Assembly: GCF_004770895.1 (NCBI RefSeq) | Contig: NZ_RQHS01000022.1 | Location: 109,671-173,670, forward strand | DNA: 64,000 nt | Source of the DNA: Leptospira dzoumogneensis | GTDB lineage: Bacteria; Spirochaetota; Leptospiria; Leptospirales; Leptospiraceae | Direction of reading: 5' to 3' | Part shown: one piece after another, positions 49,050 through 57,504 of the stretch | Layout: each line of letters opens with the position of its first letter | Numbering within the stretch: position 1 is the first letter of the stretch | Position numbers and translations under genes: made by a program | Notes under the pieces: model-generated | What the model saw: only the letters and a program-made list of their open reading frames with translations | Databases searched by the model: none | Told to the model about the DNA's origin: nothing

Positions 49050-52028
49050 ATGGAAGCCTCCATTCTTTTCTCCCATCATGCAAGCGGAGTTTTCTCCTTA
49101 TTCCTTTTAACATTCGTTTTGAGCGGATTCTTGATATTCAAGAAGAACAGGACCTTGCCCACATATTACTTAATTGTAATGTATCTTGGATACGGGACGA
49201 TGTTCTTCGGTTATTTCCTCTCCTACTCCATATTTAGCCCTTTAGCGGCGTATCATAGATACTTAACTGTTTCTGTGATCTTCGGGATAGTAGGGTTTAT
49301 AGGTTTCTGTTATCATTTTCCAAAAAACATTTATCCAAAAGAATCGAAGATTATCATTCCACTATCCCTGGTAATCGCATTAGCTGCATGGGTCCATTTT
49401 GTTATCAAAACGGCTGGAATGGAAAAGATATACCTATTCTCAGCTCACCATTATAGTTTCGATTTCGGAAAAGAAGCAAGTTTTGCGATCCTTTTGTGCT
49501 TTATCATCAGCACGGTAATCCTGATCAGAAAGATCATCTATTTCTCTCGTTATACCGGAATATTCCAACAATGGGATACTTCCGCCAACTCTTTAGCTCT
49601 TCCCGTTCGGATCCTTGTTAAAACTCTCGTCTTTTTACCTCTGAATATAATGAGGATTATTCTTCCATCCAGAAAGGAAGGGATCGCATTGAGAGCGTTT
49701 TTAGTCACTGTGATCTTAAACATACTAAATGCTTATAATAACGTATTAAATAAGTCCGGAGTTCTGTCTTACGACACATACGCGATCACATATTTTATCC
49801 TATCGGTGATCACCATATTTTTCATCCAAAGTGCTTACTTGAACCATTCTCCAGAACCTACCAGCTTTATGGGAAAGATCCTTTCCAGCGCTGTGGTTAC
49901 CGTCGTATTGGCCTTGGGGGCGATCAGTTATATCACCTTATTCTCCACCGATAGATCTATCGAAAAAGAAGATCTTGTAGAGATGAACTCGGTCAAAACG
50001 GAGATCAGAAACGGAGATACGAATTTTCCTCCGAATGTTAGATACGTTCTATCCCGTCCTGTCGGCCCGGGCATATTCGATCATAAATATGAGATCCTTT
50101 TTTCCAAAGACGGTTTGAACCAAACGATCCTGAAAGAAGGAGAGAAGTATTATAAAAACCAACAACTCAAAGAAGCGGTCGAAAAGAATAAAAAACTACA
50201 TAAAGGAAAGTCTGAATCCGAATTAGAGACGATCACTCTAAAGGAAATGAAAGAAACGGATCTTCCTTTAGGTTCCAGGCTCTATAGGGTCGCCGGAGAT
50301 TTTTATATCCATTATGATTTCGTGATCGGGCCAACGAGATATGAGGTCGGATTTGCTTATGCGGAATTTAGGCAAGTGATCCACGATGTCGCCCGCTGGT
50401 TGATCTTGATCATTTTTGGAACAACAATCTTCATATTGATCGCATTCCCTATTCTGCTTAGGGTCAGCTTGATCCATCCGCTCAATAATCTTTTATCCGG
50501 TGTGGAGAAGGTGAACCATGGAGATCTGAATGTAAATGTTCGGATCAAAACCATGGACGAGATCGGCTTCTTGTCCCTATCATTCAATTCGATGGTGGAT
50601 TCGATCCGGGTCGCCAGAGAACAATTACAAGAACATGCGGACCATCTCGAGGAAAAGGTAGAAGAACGTACAAAAGAAGTCCAAGAAAAAATGGAAGAAG
50701 TCCAAAGACTAAAAATCCAACAGGACGGGGACTACTTCTTAACTTCGCTGCTCGCCAAACCTCTATTCTATAACGCGAATAAATCCTCTAAAGTAAATAC
50801 GAACTTCCTTATCAGACAAAAGAAATATTTCGAATTTCGTAATAAACAAGGAGAACTCGGAGGAGATATCTGCTTAACCGGAAATTTAAGATTAGGAACT
50901 CCCGATAATTACAAAAAATACACGATGGCGATGAATGGGGACGCCATGGGAAAATCAATGCAGGGAGCAGGAGGTTCCTTGGTCATGGGAGTTGTGATGA
51001 ACTCCATTATGGCAAGATCCGCCGCTAACAAAAGAGTTCTGACAAAAACACCGGAAGAATGGCTGACTGAGACCTATATGGAAATCCATTCGGTATTCAA
51101 AAGTTTTGACGGGACCATGGTCATCTCTGCGACCGTAGCGTTGATCGACGATGAAACGGGAGAAATGTTCTATTGGAACGCAGAACATCCTTTCTCGGTA
51201 TTATACAGGGATGGCAAGGCTTCCTTCTTAGAAGATACATTAGAACTTCGTAAATTAGGATTGGATTCCGAATTCGAATTTAAGGTGAAAAAATTCCAAC
51301 TTCATCCTGGAGATCTGATCATACTTGCGTCCGACGGAAGAGACGATCTTTTATTATCCGTACACAACGAAAAGAGGATCATCAACGAAGACGAAAATGT
51401 ATTCTTAGATGTAGTAGAAAGATCTCATGGAGATATCAAATCCATCGAAAAAAATATCCGAAGTATAGGAGAGGTCATCGATGACCTCTCTATTCTAAGG
51501 ATCGGCTTCCAAGAAGTAAACACTCCTGCAATCGACCAAAGGGATGATCGAAATGACTTCGCGGATAAGGTAGTGTTACAAAGCCTTTATAAAGAAGGAA
51601 AAGAATTGTATAGAAATGGAGAAGCTCAAAAAGCGATCTCTATTCTATTAGATGCGTATGCAACGGATAATAATAATCAAAAATTGAACAAACTACTAGG
51701 TTTGATCAGCTTTAAAGAAAAGGATTATCCATTAGCCGTAAAGGTCTTGAGCAAATATCTAAGCCAAGATCCGGATACGGCGGAGCTTTGGTATTATCTA
51801 TCCATCGCGGAAAAACGTATCGGCAATTTAGCTCAATCCTTAGAAGCGGCAATGATGGTAAATCAAATGCAGCCGATGAATGTACAAAACCTGGTCCATC
51901 TTTCAGATCTAAATCGACTTTTAGGAAATAAAGAAGAAGCCATCGGCTTCACAAAATCCGCAGAAGAGATAGATCCGGATAATAAGAATATCCGAAAACT
52001 CAAAAAATTATTAGAGATGGAATCTTAA
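49050..52028 (+). CDS. 7TM-HAMP-SpoIIE (PP2C) phosphatase with C-terminal TPRs (paralogue 2)
   Basis: 992 residues with the same order of domains as 43622-46801: seven N-terminal helices, a periplasmic region with a long charged stretch (KEGEKYYKNQQLKEAVEKN), a membrane segment near 445, HAMP (LIHPLNNLLSGVEKVNHGD), a coiled coil and a SpoIIE phosphatase (MNGDAMGKSMQGAGGSLVMG, WNAEHPFSVL, SDGRDDLLLS). TPR repeats end it (QKAISILLDAY, DYPLAVKVLSKYLSQDP). The metal-binding Asp residues are present. There is no ribosome site before ATG 49050. cdsA is convergent downstream. Role as in its paralogue, probably a partner-switching regulator. Confidence 0.92.
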   Translation: MEASILFSHHASGVFSLFLLTFVLSGFLIFKKNRTLPTYYLIVMYLGYGTMFFGYFLSYSIFSPLAAYHRYLTVSVIFGIVGFIGFCYHFPKNIYPKESKIIIPLSLVIALAAWVHFVIKTAGMEKIYLFSAHHYSFDFGKEASFAILLCFIISTVILIRKIIYFSRYTGIFQQWDTSANSLALPVRILVKTLVFLPLNIMRIILPSRKEGIALRAFLVTVILNILNAYNNVLNKSGVLSYDTYAITYFILSVITIFFIQSAYLNHSPEPTSFMGKILSSAVVTVVLALGAISYITLFSTDRSIEKEDLVEMNSVKTEIRNGDTNFPPNVRYVLSRPVGPGIFDHKYEILFSKDGLNQTILKEGEKYYKNQQLKEAVEKNKKLHKGKSESELETITLKEMKETDLPLGSRLYRVAGDFYIHYDFVIGPTRYEVGFAYAEFRQVIHDVARWLILIIFGTTIFILIAFPILLRVSLIHPLNNLLSGVEKVNHGDLNVNVRIKTMDEIGFLSLSFNSMVDSIRVAREQLQEHADHLEEKVEERTKEVQEKMEEVQRLKIQQDGDYFLTSLLAKPLFYNANKSSKVNTNFLIRQKKYFEFRNKQGELGGDICLTGNLRLGTPDNYKKYTMAMNGDAMGKSMQGAGGSLVMGVVMNSIMARSAANKRVLTKTPEEWLTETYMEIHSVFKSFDGTMVISATVALIDDETGEMFYWNAEHPFSVLYRDGKASFLEDTLELRKLGLDSEFEFKVKKFQLHPGDLIILASDGRDDLLLSVHNEKRIINEDENVFLDVVERSHGDIKSIEKNIRSIGEVIDDLSILRIGFQEVNTPAIDQRDDRNDFADKVVLQSLYKEGKELYRNGEAQKAISILLDAYATDNNNQKLNKLLGLISFKEKDYPLAVKVLSKYLSQDPDTAELWYYLSIAEKRIGNLAQSLEAAMMVNQMQPMNVQNLVHLSDLNRLLGNKEEAIGFTKSAEEIDPDNKNIRKLKKLLEMES

Positions 52029-52040
52029 ACTTAAGCCCTT

Positions 52041-52796
52041 TTAATTCCAAGGTTCTCTAAAAACTTCAAAAGGGATCGAAATAAAGGTCCATATACTTAG
52101 AGTAAATAGGAAAGAATCGAATCGATCCAGAAAACCTCCATGCCCAGGAAGTATGGAGGAAAAGTCTTTGATCGAAACTTTTCTTTTGATCCAGCTTGCC
52201 GCCAAATCTCCTGCTAAGGCTAAAAATCCGAAAAGAGGAAGGATCCAAATACATTTCCAAGAAAAATTTCCCCAGAAGGAAAACACGAATCCGGAAAATA
52301 GAAATAGATACGATAACCCTCCCATAAATCCTTCCCAAGTTTTATTGGGGCTGATTGTAGGAGAAATTTTTGTATTTCCCAAACTCTGCCCTACGATCTG
52401 ACTAAATGCGTCAAATCCTGCGATTCCTAAATACAACCATAGACACAATTTAGGAGAGAGGACGAAAAACGAAAAACATGCCATAATCCCTAATACTAGA
52501 TATATCCCTAAAATGGAAAAAAATTGAACAGGTCTTTCAATGGACAGAGTTCGAATAAGTTCGATACCGCCTAATAACAAAAGAACGGAAATGAATCCGA
52601 GCCATAAATACCCTCCACATACTGCGAATAAGGAAGACAAAGAAACGATTAAAGCGTAAGACCAGTATTTTCGAGATCTCAAAGTCCTTTCTTCTTTAGA
52701 ACGTCCTTTTGAGGAACGAAAAAACCAAATCCCTCCGACCAAAAAGCCAAAAATTACGAAACCCAGTACAGGCAAGGATCCATTATCTAGGTCCAT
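52041..52796 (-). CDS. cdsA: Phosphatidate cytidylyltransferase (CdsA)
   Basis: 251 residues with about seven membrane helices. The C-terminal signature SWIKRKVSIKDFSSILPGH-GGFLDRFDS carries the conserved KR, KD, HGG and DR residues. SPNKTWEGFMGG is the second conserved block. It makes CDP-diacylglycerol from phosphatidic acid and CTP. It overlaps the kinase gene by 14 bases and is last in a reverse-strand lipid operon. A housekeeping cdsA normally sits near frr/dxr, so this may be a dedicated second copy; that needs the whole genome. Confidence 0.92.
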   Translation of the reverse strand: MDLDNGSLPVLGFVIFGFLVGGIWFFRSSKGRSKEERTLRSRKYWSYALIVSLSSLFAVCGGYLWLGFISVLLLLGGIELIRTLSIERPVQFFSILGIYLVLGIMACFSFFVLSPKLCLWLYLGIAGFDAFSQIVGQSLGNTKISPTISPNKTWEGFMGGLSYLFLFSGFVFSFWGNFSWKCIWILPLFGFLALAGDLAASWIKRKVSIKDFSSILPGHGGFLDRFDSFLFTLSIWTFISIPFEVFREPWN

Positions 52797-53661
52797 GTAT
52801 CCTCAAAGACCCGGGGAGTACTTTTACGGAAAAAGAAATTACGTTTTTATAAATTTCTCCGTCTACCATAAGGATCTCAGGAGATTCGAAACTTACAACA
52901 ACCGAATTCACTTGAAATGGAGCTTTCGGTTCATAAAAATATTTTCGAGAAAGAACGGAAAGATTATGTAAGGTCTGTCCCAAAATTCCGGAGTTCAGCT
53001 CCAAAACTTCTAATTTTCCGTCATTTGGTCTTGCATTAGGAAATGCCAAAAAATTCGCAACATGTCTGGTATTATTCAGAATACATCCGGTAAGAGGAAT
53101 TCTGTTCCTAGACTCTTCGTCATAAGATACACCATACATTTTTCTTTTTTGAAAAAATACCCCGATACCGGCCGCTACCGGATAACAATATTTTTTTAAC
53201 TTCTTGAATCTGGAGTTTGCGATCTCGGTAACTGCGGCAGGAAAGCCGAATGAGATGGTGCTTGCGGAATAACATAAAAAAGTCTCTTCCGCTGTACTAA
53301 CCTCTATTTGCAGAAGATCTAATATTGTCTCCTTGGTTAAGTTCAAGTTCTCTTCTTTCCGGTTCCATTTTTCCCAGCCGAAATCTCTCGCTAAAGAATT
53401 TCCTGTTCCGGCCGGGATCAAGCGGATCTTAGGAAAGGGAGGTTTTAAAGAAGAGAGTACCTCATGTAAAGTTCCGTCCCCTCCGACAACGACGATCTCG
53501 GAATTGTTTCTTTCCTTTTGGGCAAGATTTTTAGCATGCCCCGGAAATTGAGTCACCAAAAGGCGTATTCCTTCATTCTCTAATCTGGAGCGGACTAATG
53601 AATCAATCCCGGATTTTTCTTTGCGAAGTTTTCCATTTACGATCGCAACCGATTTCCCCAT
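52783..53661 (-). CDS. Diacylglycerol/sphingosine-type lipid kinase
   Basis: 292 residues of the DAGK catalytic family (DgkB/YegS/LCB5-like). The nucleotide motif VVVGGDGTLHEVLSSL and the block IRLIPAGTGNSLARDFGW are intact; a third conserved acidic region (DGKLEVLEL) and C-terminal VDGEIY are also present. It phosphorylates a lipid alcohol such as diacylglycerol to phosphatidic acid, which the next enzyme, CdsA, would use. It starts directly after the phosphatidyltransferase stop (adjacent codons) and overlaps cdsA by 14 bases. Confidence 0.92.
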   Translation of the reverse strand: MGKSVAIVNGKLRKEKSGIDSLVRSRLENEGIRLLVTQFPGHAKNLAQKERNNSEIVVVGGDGTLHEVLSSLKPPFPKIRLIPAGTGNSLARDFGWEKWNRKEENLNLTKETILDLLQIEVSTAEETFLCYSASTISFGFPAAVTEIANSRFKKLKKYCYPVAAGIGVFFQKRKMYGVSYDEESRNRIPLTGCILNNTRHVANFLAFPNARPNDGKLEVLELNSGILGQTLHNLSVLSRKYFYEPKAPFQVNSVVVSFESPEILMVDGEIYKNVISFSVKVLPGSLRIHGPR

Positions 53662-54237
53662 TTATATTTTCCTCTTTTCTTTTTGTATCCAATATAATCC
53701 ACGCACATTCGAACGGAGTTCCTCCAATACTCTTAAGATCAGAATCTCTTCCGCGTAAGCAAAACAACTCACAAAAAAAGAAACGTATACGATAGGAGAG
53801 AAGGCGCCGAACCAAAATAGGGTCATAAATAATATCCCGATACAATAAGCGGCAACTCTACTCGCATACGTGTGAAAACTAGAAATAGTTCCGAATTTCC
53901 ATAAGGAATAAACCATCTCTCCAAAATACAGAATTAGAACGATTGAGATCCAAATCCTGTACTCGTAAAAAAAATCCGGTTCGAAAGTTAATATACCTGC
54001 TATACCTACGAAAAAAAGAAGAAGGTCCGCCCAAGAGTCCAACTTGGCCCCAAACTCGGATTGCAAACGGAAAATCCTTGCGATCAATCCGTCTGCTATA
54101 TCGCTCAATAATGCGGCGAAAAAAAGCCAAGAGAATAAAGATCTGTCATTTTTATAGATAAAATAAACAAGGAAAGGAAGAGTCAAAAAACGTAAGATCG
54201 TAATACAATTCGGAATGTATTTATTAAAAGAATTCAT
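53662..54237 (-). CDS. CDP-alcohol phosphatidyltransferase
   Basis: 191 residues with about five or six helices. The family signature is complete: SDIADGLIARIFRLQSEFGAKLDSWADLLL fits D-x2-DG-x2-AR-x8-G-x3-D-x3-D (motif core DGLIARIF and GAKLDSWAD). It joins a CDP-linked lipid to an alcohol, as PgsA, PgsB-like or phosphatidylinositol synthases do; the alcohol cannot be read from the sequence. It lies between a desaturase-like gene (four-base overlap) and a lipid kinase (adjacent), which points to a dedicated phospholipid. Confidence 0.92.
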   Translation of the reverse strand: MNSFNKYIPNCITILRFLTLPFLVYFIYKNDRSLFSWLFFAALLSDIADGLIARIFRLQSEFGAKLDSWADLLLFFVGIAGILTFEPDFFYEYRIWISIVLILYFGEMVYSLWKFGTISSFHTYASRVAAYCIGILFMTLFWFGAFSPIVYVSFFVSCFAYAEEILILRVLEELRSNVRGLYWIQKEKRKI

Positions 54238-55118
54238 ATAAGCTCCGAAGAAGATAATAGAGAAACGCCGTTTTCTTTCGTTTCTGCGTAGTGTATATAT
54301 TTTTTAGAAAAACAAATCCCGGCAAAACATTCAAAAATCGAAATATTCTTTTTTCTTTTCCTAAGTCCGAGAGAAAGACTTAACCAGGAAAGATTCGGAT
54401 TTTCATGATGGATCTCGTGATTCCCTATCCCGAATCCTAATGGAAAATAAAATGTATTACTTTCTCTCTTATCTGAATATCCTGTATGCTCGCACCAATG
54501 TCGAAAACAACCCCAGAAATTTGCAAAAAAGAATGTTCCGAAAATAAACCATAGATCGGGTCGAAACCAATAAAACAGGATCCCGGAAACGCTAAAGGAT
54601 AGAAGTAAGAAAAAAAGAGTCTCCTTGGAAAAGACAGGCTTCTTATCTTTCGCTGTAACTTCAGAAGAAGATTTCCAAAACAAAGAAAAGATATTAGAAA
54701 CCAACGGCAGGAACTCCAACAAAACGTAAAGAATACGATTCTTTTTAAACAATTCTAATTTCCATCTTGGCCATAATGGATCGTCGGGAAGGTTTGTCTT
54801 TGCATGATGTTTTAAGTGAGAAGCCCTAAAAGGTTCTCCATAAAAAGGAAGAAAAACGAAAGCGCTTGCAAGATTCAGGATCCATCGATCGAATTTAGAT
54901 CGGGTGAGATTTCTGTGAGTTCCTTCATGAACTAGTAGTATCATCCAAGAATGTAAAAATAAACCGCTGATAGGAAGGATCCAAATCCGTCCGGATATGA
55001 ATATTTCGTGAAAGTACAGCAGAAAAACATACAAACAAGAAGCGAGAATCCCGGTGAATACGGGGATCCACCAAGGGAAATTCCTGAATCTGCTCTCCAT
55101 TACTTCTTCGTAATTCAT
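54234..55118 (-). CDS. Membrane fatty-acid desaturase/hydroxylase-like protein
   Basis: 294 residues with about four helices and three histidine boxes of the di-iron desaturase/hydroxylase group: HEGTH (64-68), HLKHH (101-105) and GNHEIHHENP, plus FRHWCEHTGY. It should insert a double bond or hydroxyl into a lipid chain or carotenoid-like molecule. The gene opens the reverse-strand operon and overlaps the phosphatidyltransferase by four bases. Start 55118 has only a weak ribosome site; Met7 is an alternative. Context favours a lipid substrate made or used by the following enzymes. Confidence 0.88.
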   Translation of the reverse strand: MNYEEVMESRFRNFPWWIPVFTGILASCLYVFLLYFHEIFISGRIWILPISGLFLHSWMILLVHEGTHRNLTRSKFDRWILNLASAFVFLPFYGEPFRASHLKHHAKTNLPDDPLWPRWKLELFKKNRILYVLLEFLPLVSNIFSLFWKSSSEVTAKDKKPVFSKETLFFLLLSFSVSGILFYWFRPDLWFIFGTFFFANFWGCFRHWCEHTGYSDKRESNTFYFPLGFGIGNHEIHHENPNLSWLSLSLGLRKRKKNISIFECFAGICFSKKYIHYAETKENGVSLLSSSELI

Positions 55119-55183
55119 AAATTCTTTTTAGGTCCCAACCGATCTGTTTTTCAGGAACGGAAATTGATAAAGAACAATATTCT

Positions 55184-55546
55184 TTATTCTCCCCTGACGA
55201 TAACACATTCTTTAATAAAGATCCCTAATATATTAAAGTGAGAATATTCGATGGCGCCGATCATTTTTATACCCGCGGATTCCGCGGCATCTCTCACACT
55301 TCCTCCCTTGATAAAAACATACATATCTAAATAGAATATGGAAGAAGAACAGGAACGTCCTTCTTTGATCAGTCTTGCCTGCCCTATGACGTTAGCATTT
55401 TGTTCCGGATGAGAAGGATAGAATAGATTAGACTCTCCTCTGGAAGTGTGTTTAGCGCTTATAATCAAAGCACTATAAGGAACCCTGTATTCCGGAAAAC
55501 AAGAGCATAATAAAAGAAGAGCCAGAGAAGAAAATGTAAGTCTCAT
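55184..55546 (-). CDS. TRL-like lipoprotein (copy 1 of 3)
   Basis: 120 residues. The lipobox LLCSC puts Cys at about 15. The mature part has QARLIKEGRSCSSSIFYLDMYVFIKGGSVRDAAESAGIKMIGAIEYSHFNILGIFIKECVIVRGE, which fits the TRL-like family as I recall it (Cys-Ser, Gly-Gly-Ser/Asp-Ala-Ser, two Cys near the ends and a final GE; cores CSSSIFY and ECVIVRGE). Function unknown. It is the third of three tandem relatives on the reverse strand, starting three bases after the previous stop. Confidence 0.85.
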   Translation of the reverse strand: MRLTFSSLALLLLCSCFPEYRVPYSALIISAKHTSRGESNLFYPSHPEQNANVIGQARLIKEGRSCSSSIFYLDMYVFIKGGSVRDAAESAGIKMIGAIEYSHFNILGIFIKECVIVRGE

Positions 55547-55549
55547 ATA

Positions 55550-55915
55550 TCATTCTCCGTAAACATAGGTGCAATACCTTCCGTAAAAAATAAAAAAGTC
55601 AGTCACACTATGATCTATATATGAGATTTTCGTGATCAATTCTCTCCAAGCAATGGATCCTGCCGCCGCGTCCCCCCAGGAATAGATCCTAAGGATATGA
55701 TGAACGCAGCCTTTTCCGAATCTCAGAGGTCGAACCGTATTCTGAGGATTAAAATCCCCATCGAATGACATACTATTATAAAGAAGCCCGGGTATCGGAC
55801 GATAGGAATCACCTATACTCGTACAACTCAATCCCAGAAAATACGTAAAAAAGATCGCAATTAAAACTTTAGAAGACCGTCTCATCGTAATTTTGTAAAA
55901 AGACCAGCGAATCAT
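55550..55915 (-). CDS. TRL-like lipoprotein (copy 2 of 3)
   Basis: 121 residues from ATG 55915, which has GGAG seven bases upstream and lies two bases after the upstream stop; an alternative ATG at 55885 has no such site. The signal has lipobox FLGLSC. The TRL-like pattern is FGKGCVHHILRIYSWGDAAAGSIAWRELITKISYIDHS and the end RYCTYVYGE, with the paired Cys and final GE. It is clearly divergent from its neighbours, not a recent copy. Function unknown. Confidence 0.82.
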   Translation of the reverse strand: MIRWSFYKITMRRSSKVLIAIFFTYFLGLSCTSIGDSYRPIPGLLYNSMSFDGDFNPQNTVRPLRFGKGCVHHILRIYSWGDAAAGSIAWRELITKISYIDHSVTDFFIFYGRYCTYVYGE

Positions 55916-55917
55916 AT

Positions 55918-56205
55918 TCAATCTCCAGTTAAGATCAAGCAGTGGCGCCTTACGAAGATAAAAAGAAAAGAAGAAACTTCGATTTCTACGGAGTGGATCC
56001 TGCTGATCTCTCCTTGGCGTTTTGCTTCCGTTATGCTTGCATCTCCTGCGGAAACCAAGAATAGAAAATTGTATACGCATACCTTTGCGCTTTTTATACC
56101 TTCCACGTTCCCGATCTTGCCTGGAATTTTTTCCTGGCGGTATATGATCCCCTTACATGTTTCAAACGATAAAACGAGAAGAATAGAAAACAAAATTCGA
56201 TTCAA
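55918..56205 (-). CDS. TRL-like lipoprotein (copy 3 of 3)
   Basis: 95 residues. The lipobox SFETC puts Cys at about 17. The TRL-like core is AKVCVYNFLFLVSAGDASITEAKRQGEISRIHSVEIEV and the end RRHCLILTGD, with the canonical GDASI and the paired cysteines. It is the first gene of the three-gene tandem set. The stop is two bases before the next start, so the three are co-translated. An outer-membrane protein gene lies directly downstream of the first copy's upstream side, on the same strand. Confidence 0.85.
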   Translation of the reverse strand: MNRILFSILLVLSFETCKGIIYRQEKIPGKIGNVEGIKSAKVCVYNFLFLVSAGDASITEAKRQGEISRIHSVEIEVSSFLFIFVRRHCLILTGD

Positions 56206-56211
56206 ACTGAT

Positions 56212-57036
56212 TTACCTTTCGGAATATTTAGCGATGTTTTCGAAATTGAATAGGAAGCCCATTTGGATCTGGACGGATTCCAAATTTGTATTTCCGATAA
56301 TATCGGACTTAAGCCATTTTTTTTGGCCGGAAATTTCCAATTGTAACCCGAACTCTGGAGTTAGAAAAAAATTCACGCCGGCCCCTGCCCTCACTCCATA
56401 ACCTGTTCCTGTAGAAGTAACCGGTTCGAAAGCGGTGCTTGGATGTATATTCCTAGAACTAGTAGTATATTGCACGATCCCCGCTTCTAAGTTTACGAAA
56501 GGGTCTATACGAGATCTAGAAAGAGGATGAAAAGAGACTGCCAAAGAATACATCTTATCATTATAAAATCGCCTGGTGTATGGAAGCGCTTCCACGTATG
56601 TAGGGTTCGGGTGGCTCGGAGATAAACGAGGAAAATCCAAATATTCTCTATTATTGGTCGCATCCATTGAAAAAGAACTAGCGGCAAATCCCAATCCGAT
56701 CTTATCCGTTACTCCGTATTCAAAAAATAAACGATAAGAGGTCGGCGTGGAAAATTGAGAGTTAGGAAGACCTAATAGAGGAGTTGCGTCCTGCCCAAGA
56801 AGTCTAAGAGGAGTTTGACCCGAAGCAGTTTCCGTTTTCAGATTTTTTTGGATCTCTTTTTCTCTCGAGATCAAACTTCCGCCTGTATGAAAAGAATTAC
56901 CGGTAGTTCCGGATAAAAGGAAAATCCCTTTATAAAATCCGTAAGGATGTTCCGACTGTCCAGGATTTGGTTCCGCCCAAAGGAATACAGGGAGTAAAAA
57001 CAAAAAGAAATATGAGAAAAAACGAAAACATAACAT
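56212..57036 (-). CDS. Outer-membrane beta-barrel protein
   Basis: 274 residues from ATG 57036, which opens a clean signal peptide (core FRFFSYFFLFLLPVFLWAE); a GTG at 57063 is the longer alternative. The protein has eight or more amphipathic strands typical of a small barrel (TSYRLFFEYGVTDKIGLGFAA, KMYSLAVSFHPLSRSR, GYGVRAGAGVNFFLTPEFGLQLEISG, ending QIQMGFLFNFENIAK). Ligand unknown. It precedes the TRL-like set on the same strand with a six-base gap, so it may be the first gene of that operon. Confidence 0.8.
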   Translation of the reverse strand: MLCFRFFSYFFLFLLPVFLWAEPNPGQSEHPYGFYKGIFLLSGTTGNSFHTGGSLISREKEIQKNLKTETASGQTPLRLLGQDATPLLGLPNSQFSTPTSYRLFFEYGVTDKIGLGFAASSFSMDATNNREYLDFPRLSPSHPNPTYVEALPYTRRFYNDKMYSLAVSFHPLSRSRIDPFVNLEAGIVQYTTSSRNIHPSTAFEPVTSTGTGYGVRAGAGVNFFLTPEFGLQLEISGQKKWLKSDIIGNTNLESVQIQMGFLFNFENIAKYSER

Positions 57037-57174
57037 CCGCAGCCTGCCCAATCGATATAGCACTACAATCTATACATTCTCCCTCAGATTGAGCCAGAAA
57101 AAAGTTATATATAATTAAGAATTTTCGATTTTTTTGAAGTTATTTGCATTCGTTAGGCGCTTCTTGAGGAATTT

Positions 57175-57504
57175 TCAAGGAAAATATATGCTGCAACCCT
57201 GCTTTGGTTTGAAAATAGCCTTTGATTTAAAATTGGTAAATAAAGTGGAAAATTTAATAGACAGAGAATTATCATCCTGGATCCAAAGATCCGGAGAGAA
57301 AAATTGTTTTGTATAATCCTTACAATATTCTTCGGATCCTTTAGAAACGAATAAACAAGAGCAGCCTTCTTTTGCCGCAAATATAGAATATGTTCTGCCG
57401 AGCGAGTCCGGAAGAATTCTCCATTTCCAAACTGAGAATATAACCAAGAACAGCATCGATAGGATAGTTCCAAGAATATATAATATTTTTATAAAATTCT
57501 TCAT
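57175..57504 (-). CDS. Small Cys-rich membrane-anchored partner of the serine hydrolase
   Basis: 109 residues. One membrane helix (about 6-26) precedes a small exported domain with GCSCLFVSKGSEEYC and, near the end, KPKQGCSIYF. From memory, some beta-lactamase-family serine hydrolases carry a domain of this pattern (CSC-FVS-SEEYC... GC) at their N-terminus; here it is a separate gene that overlaps the end of the hydrolase gene by four bases. Four cysteines may pair. No catalytic motif is visible. Confidence 0.7.
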   Translation of the reverse strand: MKNFIKILYILGTILSMLFLVIFSVWKWRILPDSLGRTYSIFAAKEGCSCLFVSKGSEEYCKDYTKQFFSPDLWIQDDNSLSIKFSTLFTNFKSKAIFKPKQGCSIYFP

